Shown here one piece after another: positions 1-7,597 of a DNA stretch of 64,000 nucleotides (positions within the stretch are counted from its first letter, which is position 1; every line of letters starts with the position of its first letter). The translations under genes and the position numbers were made by a program. A model generated the notes under the pieces. That model saw only the letters and a list, made by a program, of their open reading frames with translations. It made no database searches and had not been told where the DNA came from. Location: contig CAVVGH010000005.1 in the NCBI GenBank assembly GCA_963747765.1, forward strand, positions 496,001 through 560,000, read 5' to 3'. This DNA is from VRUE01 sp963747765. GTDB taxonomy: Bacteria; Actinomycetota; Thermoleophilia; Solirubrobacterales; 70-9.

Positions 1-2
1 TG

Positions 3-413
3 GCGCCCGAGCCAGCGGCGCCTGCCGGCGTCGAGCCGGGCGCCGGCAACGCGGCGACCGCAGCCGAGCTCAACGACCGCGCCTACGGCTATGGGCCGGA
101 CGGCTTCCGCGCCGGGCTGCCCGGCCAAACGGCGATTCGCTGGCACGCCGCCTACGAAGGGGGCGAGGCGATCGGCTGCGTGGGGACGATCGAGGTCGAC
201 GACGACGACTGCTGCGTGACCGGGGTGGCGACGCCGCCCGAGTACCGCGGGCGCGGGGTCGCGGGCTGGCTGCTCTGGAGGGCGCTCGAGGAAGCGCGCA
301 CTCGAGGCCTGCGGAGCGCATCGCTGCAGGCGACCCGTGCCGGGGCGCCTCTATACGAGCGGCTTGGCTTCGCCGACTTCGGCTTCATCGAGATGTGGGA
401 GCTGCGCAGGTGA
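3..413 (+). CDS. GNAT family N-acetyltransferase, 5' end outside the window
   Basis: The reading frame is open from the first bases and stops at 411-413, so only the C-terminal ~136 codons are present. The acetyl-CoA pyrophosphate-binding loop is visible as YRGRGVAGWLL, matching the R/Q-x-x-G-x-G/A signature. The end LYERLGFADFGF is the usual GNAT beta-strand 6 region. It transfers an acetyl group from acetyl-CoA to an amine; the substrate cannot be told. The last codons overlap the start of the beta-propeller gene by 4 bases (GTGA), so the two are probably translationally coupled. Confidence 0.85.
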   Translation, partial: APEPAAPAGVEPGAGNAATAAELNDRAYGYGPDGFRAGLPGQTAIRWHAAYEGGEAIGCVGTIEVDDDDCCVTGVATPPEYRGRGVAGWLLWRALEEARTRGLRSASLQATRAGAPLYERLGFADFGFIEMWELRR

Positions 414-1936
414 GCGGGGGCAGGGAGCCCCCCGCGCGCTGGCGCGATCCGAGACGGTTCTGGCACGAGCGCCGGACCCTGGCGCTGGCAATCGCCGCGG
501 GCGCCATTGCCCTGACGGCGGCCGCCGTGGCCGGCTACGAGCTGCTGAAGCGCCCAGCCGACGTGCACAACGTCAACAACGTGCGCTTCAAGCCGCAGAA
601 GCCGCCAAAGCCAAAGGCGAAGACCGTCAACTGGCCCCTCTTCGGGTACAACCGAGCGCGCACCCGCTACCTGCCGGCGACAGGGGTGAAGCCACCCTTC
701 CGCCTGATCTGGCACTACGTCGAGCGACCGCTGCTCGAGTTTCCGCCGATCCACGTCGGCGGCAAGCTCTACGCGGTGAACAACAGCGGTACCGCCTTCG
801 CTCTGAACGCCAACACCGGCAAGGTGCTCTGGGAACGCCGGGTCGGCCGTCTCAACGCCTCCTCGCCGACCTACTACAAGCACCGGCTCTACATCGTCAA
901 CCTCGTCCCCGGTCACATCGTCAAGCTGGACGCGAGGACCGGCAGGATCCTCTGGAAACGCTCGCTGCCGGGACGGGCCGAGTCCTCGCCGCTGGTGATG
1001 GATCGCACGGTCTACTTCGGTTGCGAGAACGGCCAGCTCTTCGCGCTCAGCACCCGCAACGGCAACGTCCGTTGGGCGACCACCCTCGGTGGGGCGGTCA
1101 AGTCGGCGCCCGCCTACCACGACGGTGTCCTCTTCGTGGGCGATTACGGCGGCCACATGAACGCCGTGGAGGCAAAGACCGGCAAGCTGAAGTGGCAGAT
1201 CGGCTCGCTCGGCCAGGGCTTCGGCACCTCGGGCGAGTTCTACTCGACCCCGGCGGTCGCCTACGGCCGCGTCTACGCGGGGAACAACGACCATCGCGTC
1301 TACAGCTTCGACGAGAAGGACGGAACGTTGGCCTGGACCTACTCGACCGGCGGCTACGTCTACTCCGGGCCGGCGGTGGCGAACACGCGGCACACCGGGC
1401 CGACCGTCTACATCGGCTCGTTCGACGGCAACGTCTACGCGCTCAACGCAAAGAACGGTGAGCCACGCTGGATCCGCTCGGCCGGGGGATCGGTGATCGG
1501 CTCGCTGACCGCGGTCGGCGACATCGTCTACGCGGCGGAGTTCAGCCACGGCTCGACAGTGGGCTTCACGATGAGAGGCGGCCATCGCGTCTTCCGCTAC
1601 AAGACCGGCACCTACACGCCGGTGGTCTCCGACGGGCACCGCATCTACCTGGTCGGCTACTCGAGCATTAACGCCCTGCAGCCCTACCCGTACAGGACGG
1701 GGCTGGCCGACAACAGGAAGGCAAGGCGCTCGCGGAGCCGTCCGGGCCGCAGGAGGCGGTCCGAGCGCCGGGCCGCCGTGGTGGTGCCGCGCACGCACGG
1801 CGGTCGCGGCCGCCGGACGAGGGCTAACCGCCGACGAGCACGGAGGCGTACGTGCCGCCGCCGACGAGCGCACCGTCTTCGAGCGTGCGCAACGGCACGC
1901 GCACGGGGGAAGCGGCGCGGAAACGGGTCAGGGTGA
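410..1936 (+). CDS. Membrane-anchored PQQ-like beta-propeller protein
   Basis: This is a protein of 508 residues if translation starts at the GTG at 410, which overlaps the upstream stop as GTGA; a GTG at 395 is an alternative. Residues ~24-43 form one hydrophobic segment, so it is probably a type II membrane protein or lipid-free anchored protein with an outside propeller. Six repeats of the PQQ/quinoprotein blade type are seen (NANTGKVLWERRV, DARTGRILWKRSL, STRNGNVRWATTL, EAKTGKLKWQIGS, DEKDGTLAWTYST, NAKNGEPRWIRSA). No dehydrogenase calcium/PQQ site is evident, so a structural or scaffold role resembling BamB is likelier than an enzyme. The last ~37 codons run antisense into the convergent glycosyltransferase gene and the tail is arginine-rich. 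Confidence 0.8.
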   Translation: MSGGREPPARWRDPRRFWHERRTLALAIAAGAIALTAAAVAGYELLKRPADVHNVNNVRFKPQKPPKPKAKTVNWPLFGYNRARTRYLPATGVKPPFRLIWHYVERPLLEFPPIHVGGKLYAVNNSGTAFALNANTGKVLWERRVGRLNASSPTYYKHRLYIVNLVPGHIVKLDARTGRILWKRSLPGRAESSPLVMDRTVYFGCENGQLFALSTRNGNVRWATTLGGAVKSAPAYHDGVLFVGDYGGHMNAVEAKTGKLKWQIGSLGQGFGTSGEFYSTPAVAYGRVYAGNNDHRVYSFDEKDGTLAWTYSTGGYVYSGPAVANTRHTGPTVYIGSFDGNVYALNAKNGEPRWIRSAGGSVIGSLTAVGDIVYAAEFSHGSTVGFTMRGGHRVFRYKTGTYTPVVSDGHRIYLVGYSSINALQPYPYRTGLADNRKARRSRSRPGRRRRSERRAAVVVPRTHGGRGRRTRANRRRARRRTCRRRRAHRLRACATARARGKRRGNGSG

Positions 1937-3335
1937 AGTTGTAGGAGACCGGTCGCGATTCCACCTGGTGGAAGGTGGGGGGAAGAAGGCGATCGGCATT
2001 GCGCTCGGCGGCGATCCGCGAGCCGACCAGGTCGATCTCACGCAGCGGCGGCAGCGGACCATCCGCGAAGCGGGCGTCAAGGTAGTAGCGCAATGGCTGG
2101 TTGCCCGCGTATTTGATCGTCACCAGCGCCTTGTCGGGCCGCAATGGCTGCACCTGGTGCGCCGCGTTGCGAAGGTCCTCCCGCTGCAGGCGGGGGAGGC
2201 GGTCGATCTGGATCGCGAAGGCAAGCGAGCAGAGGCAGAACGCGCCGGCGAGCGCCGGCCCTGCCCACCCGGCCCGCCGCACCCCAAAGCCCGCACCCAG
2301 CAGCACGATCAGCGGCACGAAGACCGGGATGAGGTTGCGCCCGTCGAAGTAGTCGGCGCCGAAGGCACCCAGCAGGAGCGGCAGGCCGAGCCCGGCCAGC
2401 CCGACCGCGGCGGCGAGCGAGGCGCCGCGGCGCTCCGACCGCTCACCGAGCCACAGCAGCAGCGCCAGGGCCGCGAGCGCCAGGGCCAGCGGCACAGCGA
2501 GCGGGAACGGGCCCGCCGGCCGTTCCCCGTGCTCGTTGCCGTTGTCGTCGCCGACCAGCTTTGCCGCGGCACGCTCCAGGCGTTCGGAGACGGGTTGTTC
2601 GGCGATCCAGCCGGCGTGGGCGTTCTCGGCCTGGCGCACCGCGATTGGCAGGAGCAGCGCCCCCGCGGCGATCACGGCGCCGATCGCGATTGCCACCGCT
2701 CGCCGCTCCGGCTCCCGCCACTGACCCCTGCCGGCTCCGCCCTCCTCGGCGGCCGGCGCGAGGAGGCGCGGGGCCAGCAGCAGGACCGCCTCCGGGAAGA
2801 CCACGAACGCGGCGAAGTAATGGGTGGCGAGTCCCAGCGCCGAGCAGGCCGCCCACCAGCCGAGGTCCCGTCGGCTGCCGCTGCGCCGCGCCCGCGCGAA
2901 GAACAGGAAGGAGAGGGCGGAGAGGAGGAAGACGAGCGCGTAGGCGCGGGCATCCTGGGAGAACCAGATCAGCACCGGGCTGACGGCGACGATCGCGGCG
3001 GCGATCAGCGCCGAGCGCCGCGGCAGGGGCAGCGCCACGGACGCCAGGTAGACGACGACGATAGAGGCGGTCCCCGCCAGCGCCGAGAGCGAGCGCAGCC
3101 AGACCTCGCCGGTGCCGAACGGTCGCGACCACAGCCACGCCACCAGGTAGTAGAGGGGCGGCGTGGACTCGCTTTTCGGAACGGTTGCGAAGGTGTCGAA
3201 GAGGCTCGGGTGGATCACCCGGCCGACCGTGACCGCCTCGTCGTAGCGGTAGCTCTGCAGGTCGAGCGTCGCGAAGCGCAGCGCCGCCCCGAGCGCGACG
3301 ATCCCAACCAGGACGACAAGATGCGGCGAGGTCAT
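1824..3335 (-). CDS. GT-C (GT39/ArnT-like) membrane glycosyltransferase, copy 1
   Basis: This is a 503-residue polytopic membrane protein. The N-terminal part has the family layout: first membrane segment, then LQSYRYDEAVT with an acidic residue in the first outer loop, then STPPLYYLVAWLW, then SQDARAYALVFLLS. These match the polyprenyl-phosphate-sugar-dependent mannosyl/arabinosyl transferases (PMT_2/GT39). It probably moves a sugar from a lipid carrier to a protein or glycan on the outer face of the membrane. It is clearly paralogous to the gene at 4481-5974, and the two enclose a secreted glycoside hydrolase. The 3' end overlaps the convergent beta-propeller gene by 113 bases. Confidence 0.78.
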   Translation of the reverse strand: MTSPHLVVLVGIVALGAALRFATLDLQSYRYDEAVTVGRVIHPSLFDTFATVPKSESTPPLYYLVAWLWSRPFGTGEVWLRSLSALAGTASIVVVYLASVALPLPRRSALIAAAIVAVSPVLIWFSQDARAYALVFLLSALSFLFFARARRSGSRRDLGWWAACSALGLATHYFAAFVVFPEAVLLLAPRLLAPAAEEGGAGRGQWREPERRAVAIAIGAVIAAGALLLPIAVRQAENAHAGWIAEQPVSERLERAAAKLVGDDNGNEHGERPAGPFPLAVPLALALAALALLLWLGERSERRGASLAAAVGLAGLGLPLLLGAFGADYFDGRNLIPVFVPLIVLLGAGFGVRRAGWAGPALAGAFCLCSLAFAIQIDRLPRLQREDLRNAAHQVQPLRPDKALVTIKYAGNQPLRYYLDARFADGPLPPLREIDLVGSRIAAERNADRLLPPTFHQVESRPVSYNFTLTRFRAASPVRVPLRTLEDGALVGGGTYASVLVGG

Positions 3336-3367
3336 CGTCCGCCGCCGCAGCTGCTCGAGCCGATCGC

Positions 3368-4459
3368 TTACGGGCTCACTCCACCGGGCGGCGGGGGCGG
3401 GGGCTCTGGTGGTTCGAAGGCATAGGTGGGGAAGGAAGGATTGCTGAGCTTACGCCGCACGACGGAGAGGCTGGCGGGATAGTTCTGGAGGCGATAGGAG
3501 CTGGTGGCGCCGAAGTCCTGGTAGTAGATCAGCATCCGGCAGCGGGGGTGGCGCTGCACCCACACGAAGAGACGCTTGACGAAGCGTGGGTCGTCGCTGC
3601 CGTTGACCCCCCACTCGGTGAGCGTGAAGGGCTTGTGCTCGCGGCGCGCGAAGCGCAGGTAGAGATCGGTGAGCGATTTCCATTCGGGGTAGTCCGAGTA
3701 GAAATCGGTGCCCACCCAGTCGACGTAGCGGGAGCCGGGGTAGAAGAAGCCGGGCAGGTTCTGGCGGACGCCCGGCGAGCCGGCGGGCAGCGGGCTCCAG
3801 ATCACCGCGATCGGTGCCTTTGGCAGGCCGCCGGGCAGCTCACCGCTCTGGCTCGTCAGCGGCGGCAGCCCCGCCCCGGCCAGGCGGCGGTCGATCTTCT
3901 CCAGCTTGCCGCCGCCGTGCAGGACGACGTACATGCGGCGGAAGGCGCGCTTGTACCAGTAGGGCCTCTGGTAGGAGGCCTTGAGGTTGCCTTCGCAGTC
4001 GTAGGCCGCGTAGGCGTTGAGGCAGCGGTTGGGCTCGCCGAGCGGTCGCAGGTAGGCGCGCATGCCGCGCGACCAGAAGAGCCGGTTGAGGGCGATCAGG
4101 TAATCGTCGCCTTTGCCGAGCGCGATCCCCCTGGGCGTGACGACCTGGTAGCCGTAATTGGGGTCGGCGGTGGTGATGTGGAGGATGGGTCGCGCGACCG
4201 CGCTCTGCCAGCGCTTGATCGAGCCCCTCAGGTCAGCCCCCCAGGAGCGAAAGGTCTCGATCAGCGCCGGGTGCTTGCCGATGACTTCGGTGAATTCGGT
4301 GAACTGCGAGGTGACGCCGCTGTCGGTGAGGCCGAAGAAGGTCTTGCCCGGGCCGGGCTGCAGCATGCCGGCGTTGGCAGGAGACGCCGTCCCAAGCGCA
4401 AGCAGCGCGGCTACGGCCACGGTCACGAATATCGTTGCGCTGCTTCTCCTCCTGGTCAT
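3368..4459 (-). CDS. Secreted GH26-like glycoside hydrolase (beta-mannanase type)
   Basis: This 363-residue protein starts with a signal peptide (MTRRRSSATIFV, hydrophobic core to ~28, cleavage near ASPANA-GM). The body resembles GH26: LRPLGEPN fits the position of the catalytic acid (usually H/G-E-x-N) and FTLTEWGVNG fits the nucleophile strand (x-E-W/F-G). YVDWVGTDFYSDYP is the typical V-G-x-D strand. The C-terminus is proline-rich and unstructured. It likely cleaves or binds a mannan-like polysaccharide outside the cell. It starts 21 bp from the divergent glycosyltransferase gene. Assignment to GH26 rather than another clan A family is inference. Confidence 0.65.
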   Translation of the reverse strand: MTRRRSSATIFVTVAVAALLALGTASPANAGMLQPGPGKTFFGLTDSGVTSQFTEFTEVIGKHPALIETFRSWGADLRGSIKRWQSAVARPILHITTADPNYGYQVVTPRGIALGKGDDYLIALNRLFWSRGMRAYLRPLGEPNRCLNAYAAYDCEGNLKASYQRPYWYKRAFRRMYVVLHGGGKLEKIDRRLAGAGLPPLTSQSGELPGGLPKAPIAVIWSPLPAGSPGVRQNLPGFFYPGSRYVDWVGTDFYSDYPEWKSLTDLYLRFARREHKPFTLTEWGVNGSDDPRFVKRLFVWVQRHPRCRMLIYYQDFGATSSYRLQNYPASLSVVRRKLSNPSFPTYAFEPPEPPPPPPGGVSP

Positions 4460-4480
4460 CGAGATTCCCCCTTCGACTGG

Positions 4481-5974
4481 ATGGGCTCCTACACCTTCCT
4501 CAACACGGCTCGTGCGCGATGGTTCTTATGGGCTGTCATCGGGCTGACGGCGCTGGCGGCAGCGCTTCGGTTCTCGACACTGGACCTGCAGAGCTATCGC
4601 CACGACGAGGCGGTCACGGCCGGCCGGGTCCTGCTCGCCAGCCTCTCGGGGACCATGCACGAAGTCTGGGCGGGGGAGTCGACGCCGCCGCTCTACTACC
4701 TGCTCGCCTGGCTGTGGTCGCACCTGTTCGGCGTGGGAGAGGTCGGCCTGCGCTCGCTCTCGGCGCTGTGCGGCACGGCAACCGTCCCGATCGCCTACCT
4801 GGTGGGGCGCGAGCTGATCGGTCGCCGCACCGGGGTCGCCGCGGCAGCGGTGGTCGCCGTTGCGCCGATCCTGGTCTGGTACTCGCAGGACGCCCGGGGC
4901 TACGCGCTGCTGGTGCTGCTCAGCACGGTGGCGCTGCTCTTCTTCCTGCGCGCGCGGCGGAGCGGCGAGCGCCGCGATTTGGCCTGCTGGGCGGCGTTCT
5001 CAGCGCTGGCGCTCGCGACCCACTACTTCGCCGCTTTCCCGCTGGCGATCGAGGCGGCGTGGCTGCTGGCCGCGGTACGCCCCCTGCGCCGCGCGGCGGT
5101 CGCGGTGGGTGCGGTTGCCCTGACCGGTCTGGCGCTGGCGCCGATCGCGCTCCACCAGGCCGAGGGTAAGAACAACGACTGGATCGCGACCTTCGGGATG
5201 CTCGGTCGCTTGCGGGAGACCGGCATTGGCTTCCTCGTCGGCGAGACCGCGCTGCTCAAGCACGCGCTGGTGCCGATGGCGCTGTTTGCCGCCGCGGTCC
5301 TGCTGCTGGTGCTGCGCGGTGGGGGCCGGGAGAAGCGCGGCGCGGCGATCGCCCTGGCGATCGGCGGTGGCGGTGTCCTGCTGGCGCTGGCCCTCGCGGC
5401 GGTGGGCCAGGACTTCGTGCTGCAGCGAAATCTGCTGCCGGAGCTGATCCCGCTGGTCCTGGTCGGGGCGGCGGGGATCGCGACGCCGCGCGCCGGCTGG
5501 TTGGGGGCCGGCGTCGGAGTTGCCCTGGTCGGCTACCTGCTGGCCTTCACCGTCTACGCGGACTTTCGTCCCGCGCTGCAGCGCGAAGACTGGCGGTCGG
5601 TGGCCAGCGCGATCGGACCTCCGCGCGGGCCGCGCGCGATTCTGGTCTGGGAGCAGGGAGACGAACCGCTCGCCCTCTACATCGACGCGGGGGAGAGGAG
5701 GGTGAAGTGGAAGGAATGGCGCCTGGGACCTGTCCCGGTCGCCGAGCTGGACGTGATCAGCGGCCGCCCACCCCCGCCCGACGCGCACAGCGCCCTGCCG
5801 CCCGCCTTCCAGCAGGTGCAGCGGGTCGCGCTGGGCCGCATGACCCTGATCCGCTATCGCGCGGCGCGGCCCCAGCGCCTCGGCTGGGGCCGCGTGATCG
5901 GAAACTTCACCGCTTACCGCAACGACGCCGTGCTGCTCGACGGCCCGATCGCCGAGCCCCCTACTTGGCGGTGA
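4481..5974 (+). CDS. GT-C (GT39/ArnT-like) membrane glycosyltransferase, copy 2
   Basis: The protein has 497 residues from the ATG at 4481. The open frame continues upstream, but that part is antisense to the hydrolase gene. It shares almost every landmark with copy 1: ALRFSTLDLQSYRHDEAVT, STPPLYYLLAWLWS, SQDARGYALLVLLS and ATHYFAAF, with about ten hydrophobic segments followed by a short C-terminal outer domain. The role is probably transfer of a lipid-linked sugar. Copy 1 lies on the other strand beyond the hydrolase, so the pair looks like a duplication around a GH26-like gene. Its 3' end overlaps the convergent cupredoxin gene by 14 bases. Confidence 0.8.
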   Translation: MGSYTFLNTARARWFLWAVIGLTALAAALRFSTLDLQSYRHDEAVTAGRVLLASLSGTMHEVWAGESTPPLYYLLAWLWSHLFGVGEVGLRSLSALCGTATVPIAYLVGRELIGRRTGVAAAAVVAVAPILVWYSQDARGYALLVLLSTVALLFFLRARRSGERRDLACWAAFSALALATHYFAAFPLAIEAAWLLAAVRPLRRAAVAVGAVALTGLALAPIALHQAEGKNNDWIATFGMLGRLRETGIGFLVGETALLKHALVPMALFAAAVLLLVLRGGGREKRGAAIALAIGGGGVLLALALAAVGQDFVLQRNLLPELIPLVLVGAAGIATPRAGWLGAGVGVALVGYLLAFTVYADFRPALQREDWRSVASAIGPPRGPRAILVWEQGDEPLALYIDAGERRVKWKEWRLGPVPVAELDVISGRPPPPDAHSALPPAFQQVQRVALGRMTLIRYRAARPQRLGWGRVIGNFTAYRNDAVLLDGPIAEPPTWR

Positions 5975-6341
5975 CCGTCAGCGTGCCGCGCTCGTGCTCC
6001 CCACCCGGGCAGTAGAGGGTGTAGGTGCCCTTGTCCAGCGTCAGCCAGAACTCGCTGGAGAGCCCCGAGGAGAGGTTCTCCTTCTCGCCGAGGATCTTGT
6101 CGCCGTCGAGGACCTCAAACTCCGTCACCTTCGCGGTGCCGGCGTTTTCGACCTCGAAGGAGACGGGTCCGGCGGGCACGCTGGCCGTGGCCGGCCGACA
6201 GCCTTCGTCGGTCAGCTCGAAGGAGAGGGTCTTGGCGTTTGCCGGAGCGCTTTCGCTGCTCGAGCCACAGCCGGCGGCGACGACGGAGATAAGCCCGATG
6301 CCAAGCGCGATCGGGATCAAGCTGGTGCGGATGCGATTCAT
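5961..6341 (-). CDS. Cupredoxin-domain lipoprotein (EfeO N-domain type)
   Basis: This 126-residue protein has a lipoprotein signal peptide ending in VVAAGC, so it should be lipid-anchored at Cys25 on the outer face of the membrane. The remainder is a single cupredoxin fold like the N-terminal domain of EfeO: EVENAGTAKVTEFEVLDGDKILGEKENL and LDKGTYTLYCPGGEHERGTLTV. The peptidase M75 domain of full-length EfeO is absent. With the FTR1 permease just downstream, it likely binds or oxidises iron for uptake. An AAGGAG ribosome-binding site lies ~11 bases before the ATG, and an iron-type operator lies at 6377-6390. Confidence 0.82.
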   Translation of the reverse strand: MNRIRTSLIPIALGIGLISVVAAGCGSSSESAPANAKTLSFELTDEGCRPATASVPAGPVSFEVENAGTAKVTEFEVLDGDKILGEKENLSSGLSSEFWLTLDKGTYTLYCPGGEHERGTLTVTAK

Positions 6342-6376
6342 CTCAACGATGCTCCTTGATTGGACGAGTACGAGAG

Positions 6377-6390
6377 TTAGGGCACCCTAA
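6377..6390. promoter_or_regulatory. TTAGG-N4-CCTAA palindrome upstream of the cupredoxin gene
   Basis: TTAGGGCACCCTAA is an inverted repeat, with one more G/C pair outside it (6376-6391), 36-49 bases upstream of the start codon. The arms TTAGG/CCTAA are those of DtxR/IdeR-family iron-box half sites, but with a 4-base rather than 9-base centre. A sister copy precedes the permease gene, so both are probably controlled by the same metal-responsive repressor. Confidence 0.65.
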
Positions 6391-6454
6391 CAAAAACCGA
6401 CAGCAGAAGTCGGATATAGGTCGGGCTTGGGGCCGAGGGCCTGGGCCGAGGGAT

Positions 6455-6494
6455 CGAACCGTGCTCCGGCTGCCCGAACCGTGCTCCGGCTGCC
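6455..6494. repeat. Two perfect tandem copies of a 20-bp unit
   Basis: The unit CGAACCGTGCTCCGGCTGCC is present at 6455-6474 and 6475-6494, immediately 3' of the FTR1 permease stop codon. No function is evident. Confidence 0.9.
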
Positions 6495-6497
6495 GGG

Positions 6498-7358
6498 TTA
6501 GGCCGGGCTCTCGGCGGGCGCCGCCCGCCGCCGGCGCACGGGAGCGCGGCGCAGGCGCAGGCGGTCGGGCCAGAGGACGTAGACGGCCATCGGCGCCGCG
6601 TACAGGACGTAGACCAGCGCCTCGGCGACGGTCGGCTTCGGCTGCAGGCCAAGCATCCCGGTGAGCAGCGAGCCGGAGATCGTCCCCGGCTGCACGAGCC
6701 AGGTGAGGTTGACCGCCTGTCCCTGCAGGTCGTTGAACCAGCCCGCCTCGTGCGCGGTGTGCAGGGAGGTCGCCAGCAGGCCGGCGGCGACGAAGACCAG
6801 GACGAGGCCGGTGATCCGGAAGAAGCGGGCGAGGTTGATCTGGACACCGCCGCGATAGATGCCGATGCCGATCGCGAGTGCGGCGAGCAGCCCGAGGACG
6901 GCCCCGGCGCCGGCTGCGGTTGTGTCGCTCGCGTCCTGGAAAGCGGCGAGCAGGAAGACGGACGTCTCGAAGCCCTCGCGCAGGACCGCCAGGAACGCCA
7001 TTCCGACCAGGGCCAGAGTCGAGCCGGCGGCCAGCGCGGATGCGGCGCTGCCCTCGAGCGCCGCCTTGATCCCGCGCGCGTGGCGGCGCATCCAGACGAT
7101 CATGTAGCTGACCGCGGTGACCGCGACGAGGCCAATCACCGTCTCGAGGCCCTCCTGCTCGCGCTGCGGCAGCTGTTGGCCGACCACGCGGAGTACGACG
7201 GCAACTGCGATGCAGAGGGCGACCGCAACGGCGACCCCGAACCACATCTGCCGCAGGGTGTCCCGCCTGCCCTCCTTGACCAGGAACGCGGCGATGATCC
7301 CGACGATCAGCGATGCCTCGACCCCCTCGCGGAGGGCGATGACAAGGGTCGGAATCAT
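6498..7358 (-). CDS. efeU: FTR1-family iron permease
   Basis: This is a 286-residue membrane protein with about seven hydrophobic segments. It has both hallmark REGxE motifs, REGVE at residues 10-14 and REGFE at 127-131; these line the iron path in FTR1/EfeU permeases. The position upstream of a cupredoxin lipoprotein on the same strand gives an EfeUO-like uptake system without the EfeB peroxidase. The C-terminus is arginine- and proline-rich. A 20-bp palindrome 46-65 bases upstream of the start is the likely iron-responsive operator. Confidence 0.9.
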   Translation of the reverse strand: MIPTLVIALREGVEASLIVGIIAAFLVKEGRRDTLRQMWFGVAVAVALCIAVAVVLRVVGQQLPQREQEGLETVIGLVAVTAVSYMIVWMRRHARGIKAALEGSAASALAAGSTLALVGMAFLAVLREGFETSVFLLAAFQDASDTTAAGAGAVLGLLAALAIGIGIYRGGVQINLARFFRITGLVLVFVAAGLLATSLHTAHEAGWFNDLQGQAVNLTWLVQPGTISGSLLTGMLGLQPKPTVAEALVYVLYAAPMAVYVLWPDRLRLRRAPVRRRRAAPAESPA

Positions 7359-7403
7359 CCAGCTAGCCTGCCTTTCTCGCTCCGTTTGAGCGAACCGGAG
7401 TAT

Positions 7404-7423
7404 CGATTAGGCATACCTAATCG
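7404..7423. promoter_or_regulatory. TTAGG-N4-CCTAA palindrome upstream of efeU
   Basis: CGATTAGGCATACCTAATCG is a 20-bp palindrome with 8-base perfect arms and a CATA centre. The core is the same TTAGG-N4-CCTAA seen upstream of the cupredoxin gene. It sits before efeU on the strand-appropriate side, near a possible -10 (GATACT on the minus strand). A DtxR/MntR-family operator is the most likely reading. Confidence 0.7.
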
Positions 7424-7495
7424 CATGCCCCTAAAACCTAGCACGCAACTCGGTATTCGGTCACCTTGCGAACCGCGGGACCGGACCGTCCATAT

Positions 7496-7597
7496 ATGAG
7501 GCAGACCCGCAGTCAGGAGCGACGAGGCATCCGCACCTCACGAACGATGAGGCAGACCCGCACCTCAGGAACGATGAAGCATCCCCAGGTCAGGAAA
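7496..7597. repeat. Four degenerate tandem copies of a ~26-bp unit
   Basis: Four imperfect units based on GATGAGGCAGACCCGCACCT and CAGGAAC occupy 7496-7520, 7521-7545, 7546-7572 and 7573-7597. The last one reaches into the zwf stop codon. They fill the gap between the efeU promoter and the 3' end of zwf. Confidence 0.75.

Noticed and set aside
410..1936. Quinoprotein alcohol/glucose dehydrogenase
   Set aside because: The blades are of the PQQ-like repeat type, but no catalytic Asp/Glu calcium set or signal-peptide layout of those enzymes is seen.
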